64,000 nucleotides of DNA from an uncultured Lachnospiraceae bacterium (GTDB taxonomy: Bacteria; Bacillota; Clostridia; Lachnospirales; Lachnospiraceae). The position numbers and the translations under genes were made by a program. The notes below the pieces were generated by a model. The model searched no databases. It was not told the origin of the DNA and saw only the letters and a list, made by a program, of their open reading frames with translations. This document shows positions 51,205-60,374 of this stretch, in pieces (positions within the stretch are counted from its first letter, which is position 1; the number at the start of each line of letters is the position of its first letter). Location: the NCBI GenBank assembly GCA_910584205.1, contig CAJUAA010000006.1:1-64000 (forward strand). The letters run 5' to 3'.

Positions 51205-52356
51205 ATGAGTTATATTGCTGATACTTTAGGAAACCTCGTGCACCAGACCGCGTTCTTCAACCTGACGGTAGGCAACTACATCATGATCGTTGTCGCATGT
51301 GTGTTTCTTTATCTGGCTATCGCAAAAGAATATGAACCTCTTCTTCTGGTTCCGATTTCTTTCGGTATGCTTTTGGTGAATATCTATCCGGATATTATGC
51401 TCAGTATCGAAGATTCCGCCAACGGCGTAGGCGGCCTTCTTCACTATTTCTATTTAATGGATGAGTGGGCGATCCTTCCGTCGCTGATTTTCATGGGCGT
51501 AGGAGCCATGACGGACTTCGGCCCGCTGATCGCGAACCCCAAGAGCTTCCTGCTGGGCGCGGCCGCGCAGTTCGGTATCTTTACCGCCTATCTGGGAGCC
51601 ATGGCCATGGGCTTCAGCGACAAGGCGGCGGCGGCCATCTCCATCATCGGAGGCGCAGACGGCCCCACATCCATCTTCCTGGCAGGTAAGCTGCAGCAGA
51701 CGGCCATCATGGGCCCCATCGCCGTGGCGGCATATTCCTATATGTCCCTGGTGCCGATCATCCAGCCGCCCATCATGAAGCTTCTGACGACAGAGAAGGA
51801 GCGGAAGATCAAGATGGAGCAGCTTCGTCCGGTATCCAAGCTGGAGAAGATCCTGTTCCCGATCATCGTTACGATCATCGTATCCCTGATCCTTCCGACT
51901 ACGGCTCCGCTGGTCGGTATGCTGATGCTGGGCAACCTGTTCCGTGAGAGCGGCGTGGTCCGTCAGCTGACCGAGACCGCTTCCAACGCGCTGATGTACA
52001 TTGTGGTCATTCTTCTGGGTACTTCCGTAGGCGCGACCACCAGCGCGGAGGCATTCCTGAACTGGGATACCATCAAGATCGTGATTCTCGGACTGGTGGC
52101 GTTCGGTATCGGTACGGCGGCGGGCGTGATCTTCGGCAAACTGATGTGCAAGGTGACCGGCGGCAAGGTCAATCCGCTGATCGGTTCCGCAGGCGTGTCC
52201 GCGGTGCCCATGGCAGCTCGCGTGTCCCAGAAGGTGGGGGCGGAAGCAGATCCGACCAACTTCCTGCTGATGCACGCGATGGGACCGAACGTGGCAGGCG
52301 TCATCGGTACGGCCGTAGCAGCCGGTACGTTCATGGCGATCTTTGGTGTGATGTAA
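51205..52356 (+). CDS. oadB: Sodium-translocating decarboxylase subunit beta
   Basis: A 383-residue membrane protein of the OadB/GcdB/MmdB family that decarboxylates carboxybiotin and pumps sodium ions out. About nine to ten hydrophobic helices are seen. The signature IIGGADGPTSIFLAGKL (around residues 150-166) carries the essential Asp, and the C-terminal NPLIGSAGVSAVPMAARVSQ repeats the pattern. Length fits (about 370-430). It has a strong ribosome site, TTGGAGG. It would drive a sodium gradient for transport and ATP synthesis. Confidence 0.96.
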   Translation: MSYIADTLGNLVHQTAFFNLTVGNYIMIVVACVFLYLAIAKEYEPLLLVPISFGMLLVNIYPDIMLSIEDSANGVGGLLHYFYLMDEWAILPSLIFMGVGAMTDFGPLIANPKSFLLGAAAQFGIFTAYLGAMAMGFSDKAAAAISIIGGADGPTSIFLAGKLQQTAIMGPIAVAAYSYMSLVPIIQPPIMKLLTTEKERKIKMEQLRPVSKLEKILFPIIVTIIVSLILPTTAPLVGMLMLGNLFRESGVVRQLTETASNALMYIVVILLGTSVGATTSAEAFLNWDTIKIVILGLVAFGIGTAAGVIFGKLMCKVTGGKVNPLIGSAGVSAVPMAARVSQKVGAEADPTNFLLMHAMGPNVAGVIGTAVAAGTFMAIFGVM

Positions 52357-52413
52357 AAAACAGCGTCTTCCCGAAGGGGAGATGCATAACTCTGATTAGG
52401 AGGATTAGATAGA

Positions 52414-53826
52414 ATGAGTAATATGGCGAAAAAGCCCATTAAGATTACAGAGACGATCCTGCGTGACGCGCATCAGTCTCTGATCGCGACCCGTATGAGC
52501 ACGGAGCAGATGCTTCCCATCGTGGAGAAGCTGGACCAGGTGGGATATTACTCCCTGGAGTGCTGGGGCGGCGCTACCTTTGACGCTTCTCTTCGTTTCC
52601 TGAAAGAGGATCCGTGGGAGAGGCTCCGCCAGATCAAGGCGAGAGCGAAGAATACGAAGCTGCAGATGCTGTTCCGCGGACAGAACATTCTGGGATACCG
52701 TCCCTACGGCGATGACGTGGTGGAATATTTTGTACAGAAATCCATCGCCAACGGCATCGACATCATCCGTATTTTCGACTGTCTGAATGACCTTCGGAAC
52801 CTGCAGACCGCAGTGAAGGCTTCCAATAAGGAAGGCGGACATGCGCAGATTGCGCTTTCCTATACGCTGGGTGATGCCTACACGCTGGAATACTGGACGA
52901 ATATTGCCAAAGAGATTGAGGAGATGGGCGCGGATTCCATCTGTATCAAGGATATGGCGGGCCTGCTGCTTCCCTATGAGGCTACAAGGCTTGTGACGGC
53001 TCTGAAAGAAGCCGTGAAGATCCCGATCCAGCTTCATACCCATTATACGTCCGGTGTGGCGTCCATGACCTATCTGAAAGCGGTGGAAGCGGGCGTGGAC
53101 GTGATCGACTGCGCCATGTCTCCGTTTGCGCTGGGAACCTCCCAGCCGGCGACCGAGGTTATGGTGGAGACGTTCAAAGGAACGCCGTACGACACCGGAT
53201 TTGACCAGAACCTGCTGGCGGAGATCGCGGACTACTTCCGTCCGATCCGCGACGAGGCGCTGGACAGCGGCCTTCTGAACCCGAAGAACCTGGGCGTGAA
53301 CATCAAGACCCTTCTGTACCAGGTGCCGGGCGGCATGCTTTCCAACCTGACCTCTCAGCTGAAAGAGCAACACGCGGAGGACAAATATTACGAAGTGCTT
53401 GAGGAAGTGCCGCGGGTTCGTAAGGACCTGGGCGAGTGTCCGCTGGTTACGCCGTCTTCTCAGATCGTCGGTACGCAGGCCGTGTTCAACGTACTCATGG
53501 GCGAGCGCTACAAGATGGTGACCAAGGAGACCAAAGCGGTTCTGTCCGGGCGTTACGGCAGGACAGTCAAGCCCTTTGATCCGGAAGTGCAGAAGAAGTG
53601 CATCGGCGACGAGGAGATCATCACCTGCCGTCCGGCGGATCTGGTTGGCAACGAGCTGGATACCCTGGAAGCGGAGATGGCACAGTACAAGGAGCAGGAT
53701 GAGGATATTTTGTCCTACGCACTGTTCCCGCAGGTTGCCATGGATTTCTTTAAATACAGAGAAGCACAGAAGACAAAAGTGGATGCGACGGTTGCAGATA
53801 CTGAGAACGGCGCGTATCCTGTATAA
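52414..53826 (+). CDS. oadA: Pyruvate/oxaloacetate carboxyltransferase (OadA/5S type)
   Basis: A 470-residue carboxyltransferase of the conserved biotin-dependent family, related to OadA and to the 5S subunit of transcarboxylase. It moves carboxyl between biotin and pyruvate/oxaloacetate. Motifs: ETILRDAHQSLIATR, ECWGGATFD, the carbamylated-Lys region in ICIKDMAGLL, and the metal ligand His pair in LHTHYTSG. No biotin domain is fused at the C-terminus; the separate carrier in the operon serves. ATG at 52414 has AGGAGG ten bases upstream. The operon ends after this gene. Confidence 0.95.
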   Translation: MSNMAKKPIKITETILRDAHQSLIATRMSTEQMLPIVEKLDQVGYYSLECWGGATFDASLRFLKEDPWERLRQIKARAKNTKLQMLFRGQNILGYRPYGDDVVEYFVQKSIANGIDIIRIFDCLNDLRNLQTAVKASNKEGGHAQIALSYTLGDAYTLEYWTNIAKEIEEMGADSICIKDMAGLLLPYEATRLVTALKEAVKIPIQLHTHYTSGVASMTYLKAVEAGVDVIDCAMSPFALGTSQPATEVMVETFKGTPYDTGFDQNLLAEIADYFRPIRDEALDSGLLNPKNLGVNIKTLLYQVPGGMLSNLTSQLKEQHAEDKYYEVLEEVPRVRKDLGECPLVTPSSQIVGTQAVFNVLMGERYKMVTKETKAVLSGRYGRTVKPFDPEVQKKCIGDEEIITCRPADLVGNELDTLEAEMAQYKEQDEDILSYALFPQVAMDFFKYREAQKTKVDATVADTENGAYPV

Positions 53827-53840
53827 TATCGTAAGGAAAA

Positions 53841-53876
53841 AAGAGCTCTTCGCTGTGTCGGCGGAGGGCTCTTTTC
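53841..53876 (+). terminator. Terminator of the sodium-pump operon
   Basis: An 11-base-pair stem with three G-U pairs (GAGCTCTTCGC with GCGGAGGGCTC) is followed by TTTT. A run of A precedes it. Confidence 0.8.
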
Positions 53877-53886
53877 GGAGGGGCCT

Positions 53887-56028
53887 ATGGAACGTCTGCG
53901 CTGTGTTGTGGAGCGGATTACGTACCAGAATGCGGAAAACGGCTATACCGTGCTGAAATGCGCGGCGAAAAATTATAACGACCTGGTGACGGTGGTGGGC
54001 GCCATGCCGGATACCCATGTGGGTTCGGTGCTGCTGCTGGAGGGCGTCTGGAAGGTGGACGCCAGATACGGCAGGCAGTTTTCGGTGGAAAAATTCGAGG
54101 AGGCGCTGCCCGCCACGGTGTACGGCATCGAGAAATATCTGGGGTCCGGGCTGATCAAAGGAGTGGGTCCCAAATTCGCGAAGCGTATCGTACAGGAGTT
54201 CGGGAAGGACACGCTGGAAGTGATCGAAGAGGACCCGGACGCGCTGATCCGGGTGGAGGGGATCGGCAGGGTCCGGGTGGAACGGATCAAAAAGAGCTGG
54301 CAGGAGCAGAAGGAGATCAAGAACATCATGGTATTTCTCCAGAGCCATGAGGTCAGTACCGCCCATGCCACGAAGATCTTCAAGACCTACGGGAGCGGGA
54401 GCGTTCAGGTGGTGCAGGAGAACCCCTACCGTCTGGCGGACGATATCTGGGGGATCGGTTTCCGGACGGCGGATACGATCGCGAAGAAGCTGGGCATGGG
54501 GAAGGACTGCTTCGTACGGCTTCGGAGCGGGATCCTGTATACCCTGAACCGGCTGGCGGAGAGCGGCCACTGCTACGCGGTCCGGGAGCAGCTGATCGGG
54601 ACGGCGGAAAAGCTGCTGGAGGTGGAAGAGCCGGAGCTTCAGATCACGCTGGACGAGATGCTGCGGACCGGAGATGTGATCCGGGAGGAGGAAGCCATCT
54701 ATCTGCCGCCCTTTTATTTCTCGGAGACCGGATGCGCCAGGCGGCTTCTGAAGCTGCTTGCGGCAAAGCGTCAGGTCCAAATCCGGGAGGAAGCGGTGCT
54801 GGGGCAGGTGCAGAGCCGTTCCGCCGTGCCCTATGACGAGATCCAGCTGGAAGCCATCCGGACCGCCGTGTCCTCCAAGGTGATGATCCTGACCGGAGGG
54901 CCGGGAACCGGCAAGACCACCACGACCCTGGGAATCCTGCAGGCGTACCGGACGGCAGGCTGCCGGATCCTTCTGGCGGCGCCTACGGGAAGGGCGGCGA
55001 AACGGATGTCCGAGGCTACGGGCATGGAGGCGAAGACGATTCACCGGCTGCTGGAATACAAGCCTCCGGAAGGGTATCAGAAGAAAGAGGAGGATCCCCT
55101 GGAGGGGGATGTGCTGATTGTGGACGAATGCTCCATGATCGACGTGATCCTCATGTACAATCTGCTGAAGGCGCTTCCGGAGCATATGACGCTGATTCTG
55201 GTGGGGGATACGGACCAGCTGCCCAGCGTGGGAGCCGGAAATGTATTAAAGGACCTGATCGCTTCCGGCAGGATTCCGGTGGTGCGCCTGGCCCGGATCT
55301 TCCGTCAGGCCCAGGGCAGCCGGATCATCATGAACGCCCATCGGATCAACCGGGGCGAGGCCATCGACCTGCGGGGCGGGAAGGACGCGGATTTTTTCTT
55401 TGCGGGAAAGGAGACCAACGAGGAAGTGGTGGATACGCTGGTCAGGTACTGCCGACACAATCTGCCGTCGTATTATCATGTGGACGCCCTGCAGGATATC
55501 CAGGTGCTGACGCCCATGCAGCGGGGCGTCTGCGGCGCGGCGAATCTGAACCGGGTGCTGCAGGAGGCCATGAATCCGTGCGGTATTTTTCTGCAGCGGG
55601 GCGGGGTCCAGTACCGGCTCCGGGACAAGGTCATGCAGATCCGCAACGATTATGACAAAGAGGTGTTCAACGGGGACATCGGAACCGTATCCAATGTGGA
55701 CATGGAGGAACGGGAACTTACGGTGAATTTTGACGGGCGGGAGGTGGCCTATGACGTGAGCGAGCTGGATGAGCTGTCTCTGGCCTACGCCACGACCATC
55801 CACAAGGCCCAGGGATCGGAATATCCCATCGTGGTCATGCCGTTCACCATGAGCCATTTTGTCATGCTGCAGAGGAATCTGCTCTATACCGGGGTGACCA
55901 GGGCGAAGAAGATCCTGGTGCTGATCGGGGAAAAGAAGGCAGTCTGGTATGCCATTAAAAACGAGACAACCTCTGACCGGAACACGAAGCTGGCAGAGCG
56001 TCTGAGAGAAACAGAGAAGGGGGAATAA
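53887..56028 (+). CDS. recD2: RecD2-type ATP-dependent DNA helicase
   Basis: A 713-residue 5'-3' helicase of the RecD2 family found in bacteria without RecBC. The N-terminal OB-like and helix-hairpin-helix region (about 1-300) is followed by the helicase core: Walker A GGPGTGKTTT (about 338-347), motif Ia, DExx as VDECSMID, motif III LVGDTDQLPSVG, and the C-terminal UvrD-like domain with YATTIHKAQGSEYP and YTGVTRAKK. The role is in DNA repair or recombination. Typical length is 710-750. It precedes the AmmeMemoRadiSam gene by five bases, probably in one transcript. Confidence 0.94.
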   Translation: MERLRCVVERITYQNAENGYTVLKCAAKNYNDLVTVVGAMPDTHVGSVLLLEGVWKVDARYGRQFSVEKFEEALPATVYGIEKYLGSGLIKGVGPKFAKRIVQEFGKDTLEVIEEDPDALIRVEGIGRVRVERIKKSWQEQKEIKNIMVFLQSHEVSTAHATKIFKTYGSGSVQVVQENPYRLADDIWGIGFRTADTIAKKLGMGKDCFVRLRSGILYTLNRLAESGHCYAVREQLIGTAEKLLEVEEPELQITLDEMLRTGDVIREEEAIYLPPFYFSETGCARRLLKLLAAKRQVQIREEAVLGQVQSRSAVPYDEIQLEAIRTAVSSKVMILTGGPGTGKTTTTLGILQAYRTAGCRILLAAPTGRAAKRMSEATGMEAKTIHRLLEYKPPEGYQKKEEDPLEGDVLIVDECSMIDVILMYNLLKALPEHMTLILVGDTDQLPSVGAGNVLKDLIASGRIPVVRLARIFRQAQGSRIIMNAHRINRGEAIDLRGGKDADFFFAGKETNEEVVDTLVRYCRHNLPSYYHVDALQDIQVLTPMQRGVCGAANLNRVLQEAMNPCGIFLQRGGVQYRLRDKVMQIRNDYDKEVFNGDIGTVSNVDMEERELTVNFDGREVAYDVSELDELSLAYATTIHKAQGSEYPIVVMPFTMSHFVMLQRNLLYTGVTRAKKILVLIGEKKAVWYAIKNETTSDRNTKLAERLRETEKGE

Positions 56029-56033
56029 CACAC

Positions 56034-57419
56034 ATGGGAATCACAGGAGCCTGCATGGTTCCGCATCCGCCGCTGATCGTGCCGGAGATCGGGAGAGGGG
56101 AAGAGAAGAAGATTCAGAGTACCATTGACGCGTACCGGGAGGCGGCGGAACGGATCGGGGCATGGAAGCCGGACACCATCGTCCTGCTCACGCCCCATCA
56201 GGTCATGTACGCGGACTATTTTCATATCTCGCCGGGAGCGCGCGCCGAAGGGGATTTCGGACAGTTCCGGGCGGGACAGGTGAAACTGACAGCAGAGTAT
56301 GATGCTGCGTTTTCGGAGCTTTTGTGCCAGTTTGCGGACGGCGCGCACGTTCCGGCAGGGACGTTGGGCGAAAAAGAGAAAAGGCTCGACCACGGAACCA
56401 TGGTGCCGCTGTATTTTATCAATCAGTACTGGACCGGATACCGTCTGGTGCGGATCGGCCTGTCCGGCCTGCCGCTTACGGAACACTACCGGCTGGGGCA
56501 GCTGATCCGGCAGACGGCGGAGCTTCTGGAGCGCAGGACGGTGGTGGTGGGCAGCGGAGACCTGTCCCATCGGCTGAAGGAGGACGGCCCCTACGGCTAT
56601 CAGAAGGAAGGGCCGGAGTACGACCGGCGGATTATGGAGACCATGGGGAACGCCGCGTTTTGGGAACTTCTGGAATATCCGGAGGAGTTCTGCGAAAAGG
56701 CGGGAGAGTGCGGACACCGTTCCTTTACGATTCTGGCGGGCGCGCTGGACGGACAGGCGGTGAGAAGTGAACGGCTGTCCTACGAAGGACCCTTTGGAGT
56801 GGGGTACGGCGTCTGCCTCTATGAGGTGCAGGGAACAGACGGGTCCCGGAAGTTCCTGGAGCGGTATGAGGAAAAACGGAGGGAACGGCTGCGCAGGCAG
56901 AGGGAAGCGGAGGACGCATTTGTGCGGCTGGCAAGAGAGACCATGGAGCACTATGTCCGGACGGGACGGATGCCGGAGTTTCCGGACGGACTTCCGGAAG
57001 AACTGCTGGGACAGAGGGCAGGCACTTTTGTGTCCATCAAGAAGAACGGCAGGCTTCGGGGCTGCATCGGGACCATACAGGCCGTACAGGCGTCCATTGC
57101 GGAGGAGATCCGCCAGAATGCCGTCAGCGCGTGCTCCAGGGACCCCAGGTTCGATCCGGTGGCTCCGGAGGAGCTGGACGAGTTGACCGTCAGCGTGGAT
57201 GTGCTGGGGGAGACGGAGCGGATCGGTTCCACGGAGGAGCTGGATGTGAAACGCTACGGAGTGGTCGTCACCAGCGGATACCGGCGGGGGCTGCTGCTGC
57301 CGAATCTGGAAGGCGTGGATACGGTGGAGCAGCAGGTCGCCATCGCCAGGCAGAAGGCGGGCATCGGGGAAGAAGAAGCCGTATCGCTGGAGCGGTTTGA
57401 GGTCGCCAGACACCGGTAA
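56034..57419 (+). CDS. AmmeMemoRadiSam system B-A fusion (MEMO-like + AMMECR1)
   Basis: A 461-residue two-domain protein. Residues 1-265 belong to the extradiol dioxygenase class III/MEMO-like group (system protein B); metal ligand residues lie in PHPPLIVPE, TPHQVMYAD, LDHGTMVPL and the GSGDLSHRL stretch. Residues about 285-455 form the AMMECR1 domain (system protein A), with GTFVSIKKNGRLRGCIGTIQA and DPRFDPVAPEELDELTVSVDVL. Many genomes have these as separate genes. No activity is established for the trio. It is followed 60 bases later by the radical SAM partner. Confidence 0.93.
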   Translation: MGITGACMVPHPPLIVPEIGRGEEKKIQSTIDAYREAAERIGAWKPDTIVLLTPHQVMYADYFHISPGARAEGDFGQFRAGQVKLTAEYDAAFSELLCQFADGAHVPAGTLGEKEKRLDHGTMVPLYFINQYWTGYRLVRIGLSGLPLTEHYRLGQLIRQTAELLERRTVVVGSGDLSHRLKEDGPYGYQKEGPEYDRRIMETMGNAAFWELLEYPEEFCEKAGECGHRSFTILAGALDGQAVRSERLSYEGPFGVGYGVCLYEVQGTDGSRKFLERYEEKRRERLRRQREAEDAFVRLARETMEHYVRTGRMPEFPDGLPEELLGQRAGTFVSIKKNGRLRGCIGTIQAVQASIAEEIRQNAVSACSRDPRFDPVAPEELDELTVSVDVLGETERIGSTEELDVKRYGVVVTSGYRRGLLLPNLEGVDTVEQQVAIARQKAGIGEEEAVSLERFEVARHR

Positions 57420-57478
57420 GGCGGACAGGCAGATGGATGAATCATGACAGTATAAAAACGCAGCAGGAGGAAAAAAGA

Positions 57479-58309
57479 ATGGAGACAGCAGTCTGTCAGG
57501 TATGTATGCACCGCTGCCGCCTGAAACCGGGGCAGCAGGGGCTCTGCAGAGCCAGAGAGAACCAGGACGGAGAGATCCGATGCGTCAATTACGGACGGAT
57601 CACGTCGCTGAACCTTGATCCCATTGAGAAGAAACCGTTAAAGATGTTTTATCCGGGCAGCCTGATCCTGTCGGTGGGCAGCTACGGGTGCAATCTGCGG
57701 TGTCCGTTCTGCCAGAACCATGAGATCTCCATGGCGGACGGGCAGACGGCCGTCACCGGCAGCCTGCCGCCCCGGGAGCTGGTGGAGCGGGCCCGGAAAT
57801 ATGAGCCGGTGGGCAATATCGGGGTCGCCTTTACCTACAACGAGCCGCTGGTGGGCTGGGAATACGTCCGCGACACGGCAGAGCTGGTCCATGAATGCGG
57901 TATGAAAAATGTGATGGTCACCAACGGAAGCGCGTCTCTTCCGGTGCTGGAAGCGCTTCTTCCGTATGTGGACGCCATGAACGTGGACCTGAAAGGGTTC
58001 CGGGCGGAATACTACCGGAAGCTGGGGGGAGACCTGGAGACGGTGAAGGCGTTCATCGCCCGGGCTTCCCGGGACTGCCATGTGGAGCTGACCACGCTGA
58101 TCGTACCGGGAGAGAACGACGATCCCGCGGAGATGGAAGCGGAGGCGGCATGGATCGCTTCCGTGGACAGCAATATTCCGCTCCATGTGACCCGCTTTTT
58201 CCCCAGATACCATATGACGGACCGGGAGGCGACCGACGTGGGCCGGGTCTATGAACTGGCGGAGACGGCGCGGAACTATCTGAACTATGTGTTCGTCGGA
58301 AACTGCTGA
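57479..58309 (+). CDS. amrS: AmmeMemoRadiSam system radical SAM protein
   Basis: A 276-residue radical SAM enzyme, the third part of the AmmeMemoRadiSam set. The SAM cluster motif is CNLRCPFC (Cys71, Cys75, Cys78). Four N-terminal cysteines (Cys6, Cys9, Cys13, Cys23) form an additional metal site or recognition element as in the pyruvate formate-lyase activase-like branch. The remaining barrel includes FTYNEPLVGWEYV and MNVDLKGF. It presumably modifies a substrate shared with the B-A protein; the reaction is not known. ATG at 57479 follows AGGAGG by eight bases. Confidence 0.92.
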   Translation: METAVCQVCMHRCRLKPGQQGLCRARENQDGEIRCVNYGRITSLNLDPIEKKPLKMFYPGSLILSVGSYGCNLRCPFCQNHEISMADGQTAVTGSLPPRELVERARKYEPVGNIGVAFTYNEPLVGWEYVRDTAELVHECGMKNVMVTNGSASLPVLEALLPYVDAMNVDLKGFRAEYYRKLGGDLETVKAFIARASRDCHVELTTLIVPGENDDPAEMEAEAAWIASVDSNIPLHVTRFFPRYHMTDREATDVGRVYELAETARNYLNYVFVGNC

Positions 58310-58395
58310 GAGCGTCTGGATGTGGATGAAAAATATAAAAACAGACGGCATAACAGAAAAAAGCGCAGGGACAAAACCAGGAAGAGAGGTGGAAT

Positions 58396-59619
58396 ATGAA
58401 TCTTGCGGTCATTGGCGGCGGAGCGGCCGGTATGATGGCGTCGGTGCTGGCGGCGAGAAAGGGCGCCAGGGTGGATCTGTACGAGAGAAATGAGAAAACC
58501 GGAAAAAAACTGTACATCACGGGAAAGGGCCGGTGCAACCTGACTAATGCCTGTGATATGGAGGAGCTTCTGGGGAGCGTCAGGAGCAATCCGAAATTTT
58601 TATACAGCGCTTTTTATGGCTTTACCAACCAGGACGCCATGGATTTTTTCGAAAAAGAGGGCCTGAAGCTCAAGGTGGAGCGGGGGAAGCGGGTGTTTCC
58701 GGAGTCCGACCGGTCGGCGGACGTGCTGGACACGCTGCGCCGCGCCATGAAAAAAGCCGGAGTGCGGGTGCATCTGAACAGCCGGGTGGAGCGGGTATAT
58801 AAGGAGGAAGGCCGTTTCTTCCTGGATCTGCCGGGCGGGAAACGGGCGGAGGCGGACCGGGTGTTCGTGGCCACGGGCGGGCTCTCCTACGGAAGTACCG
58901 GCTCCACGGGAGACGGGTACCGTTTTGCGGAGGAGCTGGGGCTGAAGGTGACGGCATGCTGTCCGTCCCTGGTTCCCTTCCATATAAAGGAAGCATGGGT
59001 GAAGGAACTGCAGGGGCTGGCATTGAAACACATCGCCATCCGGGTTCTGGATGGGAAAAAGGTACTTTGTGAAGATTTTGGCGAACTTCTGTTCACACAT
59101 TTCGGCGTCAGCGGCCCGGTGATCCTGACGGCCAGCAGCGTATGCGGGAGAAAGGCCATGGAGAAGGAGCTGAAGCTTCTGCTGGACCTGAAGCCGGCCC
59201 TTTCGAAGGAACAGCTGGACGCCCGGATCCTGCGGGAATTCGAGGCGGCGAAAAATAAAAAGTTCGGCAACGCGGCGTCCGTGTTCTTCCCGGCAAAGCT
59301 GACGCCGGTCATGGTTGCCTTAAGCGGAATTTCCCCGGATAAGAGGGTCAACGAGATCACGAAGGAAGAGCGGAAACGGTTTCTGGCAATTATGAAAGAA
59401 CTGGAATTGACCATTGCGGGTCCGGGAGGTTATAATGAAGCTGTCATCACAAAGGGCGGCGTGTCCGTGAAAGAGATCGATCCGGCCACGATGGAATCGA
59501 AGAAGGTTCCGGGGCTTTATTTTATCGGAGAGGTGCTGGATGTGGATGCGGTGACCGGCGGATTCAATCTGCAGATCGCCTGGTCCACGGCGGCAGCGGC
59601 GGCGGAGCATGTCTGCTGA
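58396..59619 (+). CDS. YhiN/HI0933-like flavoprotein
   Basis: A 407-residue FAD-binding oxidoreductase of the HI0933/YhiN family, reaction unknown. The N-terminal dinucleotide motif is GGGAAGMMASVLAA, followed by the KKLYITGKGRCNLTNA stretch characteristic of the family. Later parts include TGGLSYGSTGSTGDGY and near the C-terminus GGVSVKEIDPATMESKKVPGLYFIGEVLDVDAVTGGFNLQIAWSTA, the FAD-closing motif. It is cytoplasmic. The gene precedes cmk by 92 bases on the same strand. Confidence 0.92.
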   Translation: MNLAVIGGGAAGMMASVLAARKGARVDLYERNEKTGKKLYITGKGRCNLTNACDMEELLGSVRSNPKFLYSAFYGFTNQDAMDFFEKEGLKLKVERGKRVFPESDRSADVLDTLRRAMKKAGVRVHLNSRVERVYKEEGRFFLDLPGGKRAEADRVFVATGGLSYGSTGSTGDGYRFAEELGLKVTACCPSLVPFHIKEAWVKELQGLALKHIAIRVLDGKKVLCEDFGELLFTHFGVSGPVILTASSVCGRKAMEKELKLLLDLKPALSKEQLDARILREFEAAKNKKFGNAASVFFPAKLTPVMVALSGISPDKRVNEITKEERKRFLAIMKELELTIAGPGGYNEAVITKGGVSVKEIDPATMESKKVPGLYFIGEVLDVDAVTGGFNLQIAWSTAAAAAEHVC

Positions 59620-59711
59620 CCGGACAGACGCCCGCCCGGGAGCGCCGTATGGGGCGTGCGGGAATGTCCGCCGGCGGATGCCAAAGGGAATCAGGAAAAA
59701 CGGAGGAGCGT

Positions 59712-60374
59712 ATGAGAACAGGATATAACGTGGCGATCGACGGGCCCGCAGGGGCCGGAAAAAGTACGATCGCCAGAAGAATTGCGAAAAAAATGAATTT
59801 TATCTATGTGGATACCGGCGCCATGTATCGCGCCATGGCGCTGTATCTGCTGAGAAAAGGGGTCGCGCCGACGGACGCCGGGCGGATTGCGGATGCCTGC
59901 GGGGAAGCGGACATCTCCATCGAATACCGGGACGGCGAGCAGGTGGTGCTTTTAAACGGTGAAAATGTGAACGCATATCTGCGGACGGAGGAGGTCGGCA
60001 GCATGGCCTCTTATTCTTCGGCGGTGCCGGAGGTCCGGGAAAAGCTGGTGGAGCTGCAGCGGAAACTGGCGGAAAAGGCGGATGTGGTCATGGACGGACG
60101 TGACATCGGGACCGTGGTGCTGCCGGATGCCAATGTGAAGGTGTATCTGACGGCCTCCGCCTCCACCCGGGCGAAACGCCGGTATCTGGAACTCCTGGAA
60201 AAGGGCGAAACGCCGAATCTTTCACAGATCGAGCAGAAGATCATGGAACGGGATTATCAGGACATGCACCGGGAGCATTCCCCTCTCTGCCAGGCGGAAG
60301 ACGCGGTGCTTGTGGATTCTTCCGACATGACCATCGATGAGGTGGTGGAAAGGATCACGTCGTTATGCAGGTAA
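59712..60374 (+). CDS. cmk: Cytidylate kinase
   Basis: A 220-residue kinase that phosphorylates CMP and dCMP. It has the P-loop GPAGAGKST (residues 11-19), the MYRAMALYLL and EVGSMASYSS segments of the CMP-binding insert, and DGRDIGTVVLP for catalysis. ATG at 59712 follows GGAGG by five bases; an upstream in-frame ATG at 59649 adds residues outside the family. Its last ten bases overlap ispH. The order cmk-ispH-rpsA is a typical clostridial cluster. Confidence 0.95.
   Translation: MRTGYNVAIDGPAGAGKSTIARRIAKKMNFIYVDTGAMYRAMALYLLRKGVAPTDAGRIADACGEADISIEYRDGEQVVLLNGENVNAYLRTEEVGSMASYSSAVPEVREKLVELQRKLAEKADVVMDGRDIGTVVLPDANVKVYLTASASTRAKRRYLELLEKGETPNLSQIEQKIMERDYQDMHREHSPLCQAEDAVLVDSSDMTIDEVVERITSLCR

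Noticed and set aside
52405..55185. Very long minus-strand open frame opposite oadA and recD2
   Set aside because: No ribosome site and a biased Arg/His/Leu-rich composition; it mirrors two well-supported plus-strand genes.
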